Source: Rhodopirellula baltica SH 1
GTDB lineage: Bacteria > Planctomycetota > Planctomycetia > Pirellulales > Pirellulaceae
Assembly (NCBI RefSeq): GCF_000196115.1
Contig: NC_005027.1
Location: 5,266,001-5,330,000 of the forward strand
Length of the DNA: 64,000 bases
Direction of reading: 5' to 3'
Positions 61,180 to 64,000 of the stretch are shown here, one piece after another. The translations under genes were made by a program, and so were the position numbers. Below the pieces are notes generated by a model that was not told the DNA's origin, did no database searches, and was given only the letters and a program-made list of their open reading frames with translations. Every line of letters begins with the position of its first letter. Position 1 is the stretch's first letter.

Positions 61180-62352
61180 ATGTTTTCGCGTGTTGAATGC
61201 AAGAACATGAACTCGGTTCGCAAGCCGCCGACTCAAAAAGCGATTGTGCTGCTCGGCATCGGACACACCAATGCCCACGTGATGAAACAATGGGCCGATC
61301 GCCCAATCGCTCATTGCGATTTGATCTGCATCAGCCCGTTTCCCGTCGCAACCTATTCCGGCATGTTGCCCGGCACACTCGGTGAACAATTCACTGAAGA
61401 AGAAATGCAGATCGACTTGCGAGCGATGGCTGATCAAGCCGGGGCGACATTGATCATCGCCAAATCGACATCCATCGATCTGGATACGAACCAGATTCAC
61501 TTCTCTGACCACGTCCCAGTGTCATTCGATGTGCTATCGATCGGAGTCGGATCGATGCCGGCCGGTTGGAACGAACACGAGTCGCCTTTGATCGTTCCAA
61601 CCAAACCGATGCAAACGTTCCTGCGTCGATTGTCCGAACGAATCGATTGCGTGGATGATTCAAAGGGCACCAACAAACGAGTTGCCATCGTGGGTGGCGG
61701 AGTGGCCAGCATCGAAATCGCATTGTGCCTGCACGAACATCTCCGCAAGCAAGACCGACTCGACCGAGTGCAGTTAGATCTGTTCTCTCGCAGCCCATCC
61801 GTCAGCGATGAACTCAATGCGAAAAGCCAAGAAACCATTCTGCGGTTGCTGGCGGCGAGAAACATTCAAACCCACTTCAACTCGGCGGTTACCGAAATTG
61901 GTGATGATTCACTCACGACGAACGAAGGCGTAACGCTTCCGTTCGACGCGGTCGTCTGGGCAACCGGTGCCGCCCCACCAACCATCCTTCACCAAACGCA
62001 ACTCGACACCGATGACCGCGGCTTTGTTGCCACATCTGAGACTCTTCAATCGCTGTCGCACCAACATGTTTTTTCCGTCGGAGACGCTGGAACGATCGTT
62101 CGTAATCCCGCCCCAAAAGCCGGCGTGACAGCGGTGCGTCAGAGTCCCATTCTATGGCACAACCTTCGAGCATTCGTTGCAGAAACGCCGCTGAAAAGAT
62201 TCCGTTCGCGGAAGACGTTTCTCAAAATTCTGAATACCGGTGATGGAAAAGGCCTGCTCGACTACGGATGGTTTTCGTTCCATGCGAGCTGGTGCTGGAC
62301 ACTAAAGACTTGGATCGATCGTCGATTCATTCGCCAATTCCCTTCGCCGTGA
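61180..62352 (+). CDS. FAD-dependent oxidoreductase, SelD-N-terminal type (TIGR03169-like)
   Basis: The 390-aa product resembles the pyridine-nucleotide-disulfide oxidoreductase family often fused to SelD. The FAD loop is IVLLGIGHTNAHV and CISPFPVATYSGMLPGTL is the signature. The NAD loop is VAIVGGGVASIEIAL, with VWATGAAPP and HVFSVGDAGTI near the C-terminus. It is likely a membrane-associated NADH-type dehydrogenase that passes electrons to quinone. It lies 37 bp upstream of cydA, consistent with a feed into the bd oxidase, which is inference. A second possible start is the ATG at 61207. No SelD domain is attached. Confidence 0.85.
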   Translation: MFSRVECKNMNSVRKPPTQKAIVLLGIGHTNAHVMKQWADRPIAHCDLICISPFPVATYSGMLPGTLGEQFTEEEMQIDLRAMADQAGATLIIAKSTSIDLDTNQIHFSDHVPVSFDVLSIGVGSMPAGWNEHESPLIVPTKPMQTFLRRLSERIDCVDDSKGTNKRVAIVGGGVASIEIALCLHEHLRKQDRLDRVQLDLFSRSPSVSDELNAKSQETILRLLAARNIQTHFNSAVTEIGDDSLTTNEGVTLPFDAVVWATGAAPPTILHQTQLDTDDRGFVATSETLQSLSHQHVFSVGDAGTIVRNPAPKAGVTAVRQSPILWHNLRAFVAETPLKRFRSRKTFLKILNTGDGKGLLDYGWFSFHASWCWTLKTWIDRRFIRQFPSP

Positions 62353-62389
62353 TGAACTCACCACGACATCAACCAACGGATACTTCCCC

Positions 62390-63865
62390 ATGATGGACGT
62401 TGAGATTCTCAGCCGGTTGCAGTTTGCAGGAACGATCATGTTCCACTATCTGTTTCCGCCGTTGTCGATTGGCTTGGGTCTGCAACTGTTCCTATGCGAA
62501 TTGGCGTATTACCGAACTCGCAATCCGGCATGGGAAGCGGCCGCCCGGTTTTGGACACGAATCTTTGCCGTCAATTTCGCGATGGGTGTGTCGACGGGCA
62601 TCGTCATGGAGTTTGAGTTCGGCACCAACTGGGCCGCCTACTCTCGGTTTGTCGGCGACGTGTTCGGATCTGCACTGGCCGCCGAAGGGATCTTCGCGTT
62701 CTTCCTGGAAAGTGGATTCTTGGCTGTGCTCGTCTTTGGATGGGATCGAGTCGGTCCGACCATGCACTTGTTCAGCACGTTGATGGTGTTTCTGGGGTCG
62801 ATGTTCAGCGCGGTATGGATCGTCGTCGCCAACAGTTGGCAACAAACGCCGTCCGGCTATCACATCGTTTGGCATGACGTGCAAGGCGAGTCCCTGCCGA
62901 GAGCCGAGGTCACCGATTTCTGGGCCATGGTTTTCAACCCATCATCGGTTGATCGCCTGACTCACACTTTGATCGGTGCATTCGTTCTGGGAGCATTTTT
63001 CGTCGCTTCGGTTTGTTCGTACTACTTGCTTAAAGGGCGACACGAAGAGATCGCGCGTCGCTGCTTGTCGATCGCATTGCCCACTTCGTTGCTGTTCACG
63101 ATCCTTGCGGCCGCGACGGGTCATGACTCGGCTCAAAAGCTCGTCGAAACACAACCAGCGAAACTGGCTGCGATGGAGGCCCACTTCGAAACGACGGACC
63201 AGCCCACGGGACTTTACCTTTTCGGATGGCCCGACGCAGAAGAAGAGACCGTTCACTTCGGTGTCCAGCTCCCCTATCTGTTGAGTCTGATGGTCTACAA
63301 CGATCCGATGGAACCCGTCCCTGGCATGGACCAAATCCCTTCCGACGAACGGCCGCCGGTTTGGTTGCCGTTTCAAACGTTTCATGTGATGGTCGGCTTG
63401 GGAACCATGATGATTGGAGTTTCGTCGCTCGCCTGCTGGTTCTGGTTTCGAGGCACCCTGCTGCAACGCCGCTGGTTGCTGTGGACGATCGTGTTCATGC
63501 CCATCGCTGCGATGACCGCGAATCAGGCTGGCTGGATCACTGCCGAAGTTGGCCGACAACCGTGGATCGTTTATCCGTCGATTCAAGACGGCGTGGAAAT
63601 GATTGGCTTGAAAACGGCCGATGGTCTGAGCGAATCGGTCACCGCCGAACAAGTCCTCAGCTCCATCATCTTGTTTGGAATCATCTACTCGATGCTCTTC
63701 GCGGTCTGGGTGTTTGTGTTAAACCACAAAATTCAGCATGGCCCCGAAAGCGTCGATGCATTGCTAGAACACAAACGACGGACGCATCCGGGTTCCATGT
63801 CGGAACAATTTCAACGCACCGGAAAATCACATGGTGGGGATTTCCTCGAGGAGGACTCGGAATGA
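62390..63865 (+). CDS. cydA: Cytochrome bd ubiquinol oxidase subunit I
   Basis: The 491-aa protein has about nine helices. The N-terminal haem-binding [13 protein letters not shown] and the conserved acidic EFEFGTNW are present. The middle region has [14 protein letters not shown] (haem b His). [13 protein letters not shown] lies near the C-terminus, where GRQPW is the hallmark of the bd oxidases. It oxidises quinol and reduces oxygen with high affinity together with CydB. The stop overlaps the cydB start (ATGA). The tail after helix 9 is hydrophilic (about 45 residues). The family match is secure. Confidence 0.96.
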   Translation: MMDVEILSRLQFAGTIMFHYLFPPLSIGLGLQLFLCELAYYRTRNPAWEAAARFWTRIFAVNFAMGVSTGIVMEFEFGTNWAAYSRFVGDVFGSALAAEGIFAFFLESGFLAVLVFGWDRVGPTMHLFSTLMVFLGSMFSAVWIVVANSWQQTPSGYHIVWHDVQGESLPRAEVTDFWAMVFNPSSVDRLTHTLIGAFVLGAFFVASVCSYYLLKGRHEEIARRCLSIALPTSLLFTILAAATGHDSAQKLVETQPAKLAAMEAHFETTDQPTGLYLFGWPDAEEETVHFGVQLPYLLSLMVYNDPMEPVPGMDQIPSDERPPVWLPFQTFHVMVGLGTMMIGVSSLACWFWFRGTLLQRRWLLWTIVFMPIAAMTANQAGWITAEVGRQPWIVYPSIQDGVEMIGLKTADGLSESVTAEQVLSSIILFGIIYSMLFAVWVFVLNHKIQHGPESVDALLEHKRRTHPGSMSEQFQRTGKSHGGDFLEEDSE

Positions 63866-64000
63866 GCTACGAAACCGTCACGTTCGTCTGGTTTGTTTCG
63901 TTGGGTGTTCTGCTATGCGGCTACACGATCCTGGATGGGTTTGATCTGGGTGTTGGAATCCTTCATCCGTTCATCGCGAAAACGGATGAGGAACGTCGAC
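63862..64000 (+). CDS. cydB: Cytochrome bd ubiquinol oxidase subunit II (3'-truncated)
   Basis: Only the first 46 codons are in the window: [20 protein letters not shown], then [14 protein letters not shown], which is the conserved CydB N-terminus with the DGFDLGVG motif. It overlaps cydA by 4 bp and is read in the same operon. The rest lies beyond the right edge. Confidence 0.95.
   Translation, partial: MSYETVTFVWFVSLGVLLCGYTILDGFDLGVGILHPFIAKTDEERR

Overview
The window looks like the chromosome of a Planctomycete, most likely Rhodopirellula or a close relative. The evidence is: two Planctomycete-type secreted proteins (a PSCyt1/DUF1549/DUF1553 protein with a LamG-like insert, and a DUF1501 protein); a DUF1080 protein; an ECF sigma factor next to a membrane Ser/Thr kinase; methanopterin-linked C1 genes (fhcA, fhcD, fhcC); outer-membrane/KDO genes; scattered operons; and many interspersed inverted repeats. 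Naming the genus is inference. No rRNA, CRISPR array or prophage was seen.

Layout. 1-3558: end of a conserved protein of unknown function, tRNA-Asn(GTT), an unknown 433-aa protein, and a Cys-rich lipoprotein. 3559-7273: a 479-bp tandem array, hinT, radC and a 188-bp tandem array. 7274-10314: a PII-like protein with asd, then an HTH protein. 10839-16749: a 1226-aa membrane protein with a low-complexity region of about 500 residues, a small membrane protein, and the ComM-like ATPase. 16881-18623: a complete IS4-type element with 28-bp terminal repeats and a 9-bp target duplication. 18889-25472 (minus strand): a BON-like protein, then kdsD, kdsC and a 1132-aa protein in the position that lptC/lptA hold in Proteobacteria, plus an RDD protein. 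25538-32430: an Nramp-like transporter, a phosphohexomutase, and fhcA-fhcD-fhcC. 32462-41355: a small charged protein, comEC, a CcsA/HemX-like protein overlapping hemA, a DUF1080 protein, and the sigma factor/kinase pair. 41599-46618 (minus strand): metH followed by a GT39-like membrane protein. 46974-50584: an amidohydrolase, a DUF4254 protein, ilvC and ilvH. 50908-53721: scpA, an MBL-fold hydrolase and a hemW-like gene. 54131-61039: a PAS-AraC regulator divergent from a Tat-exported beta-propeller, then the DUF1553 and DUF1501 pair. 61180-64000: a SelD-N-terminal-type FAD oxidoreductase, cydA and the start of cydB.

Functional themes are envelope/LPS biogenesis (kdsD-kdsC-LptC/A-like), C1 transfer and methionine synthesis (fhc, metH), branched-chain and aspartate-family amino acid synthesis (ilvH, ilvC, asd), tetrapyrroles (hemA, hemW), DNA uptake (comM, comEC), and signalling.

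The most unusual feature is non-coding. At least six families of inverted-repeat elements sit almost only at gene 3' ends. Every convergent gene pair with more than about 100 bp between the genes contains such elements, and none was seen in divergent (promoter) intergenic regions. In three places the elements have grown into tandem arrays or duplications, and in two the terminal repeat supplies the stop codon of the upstream gene.
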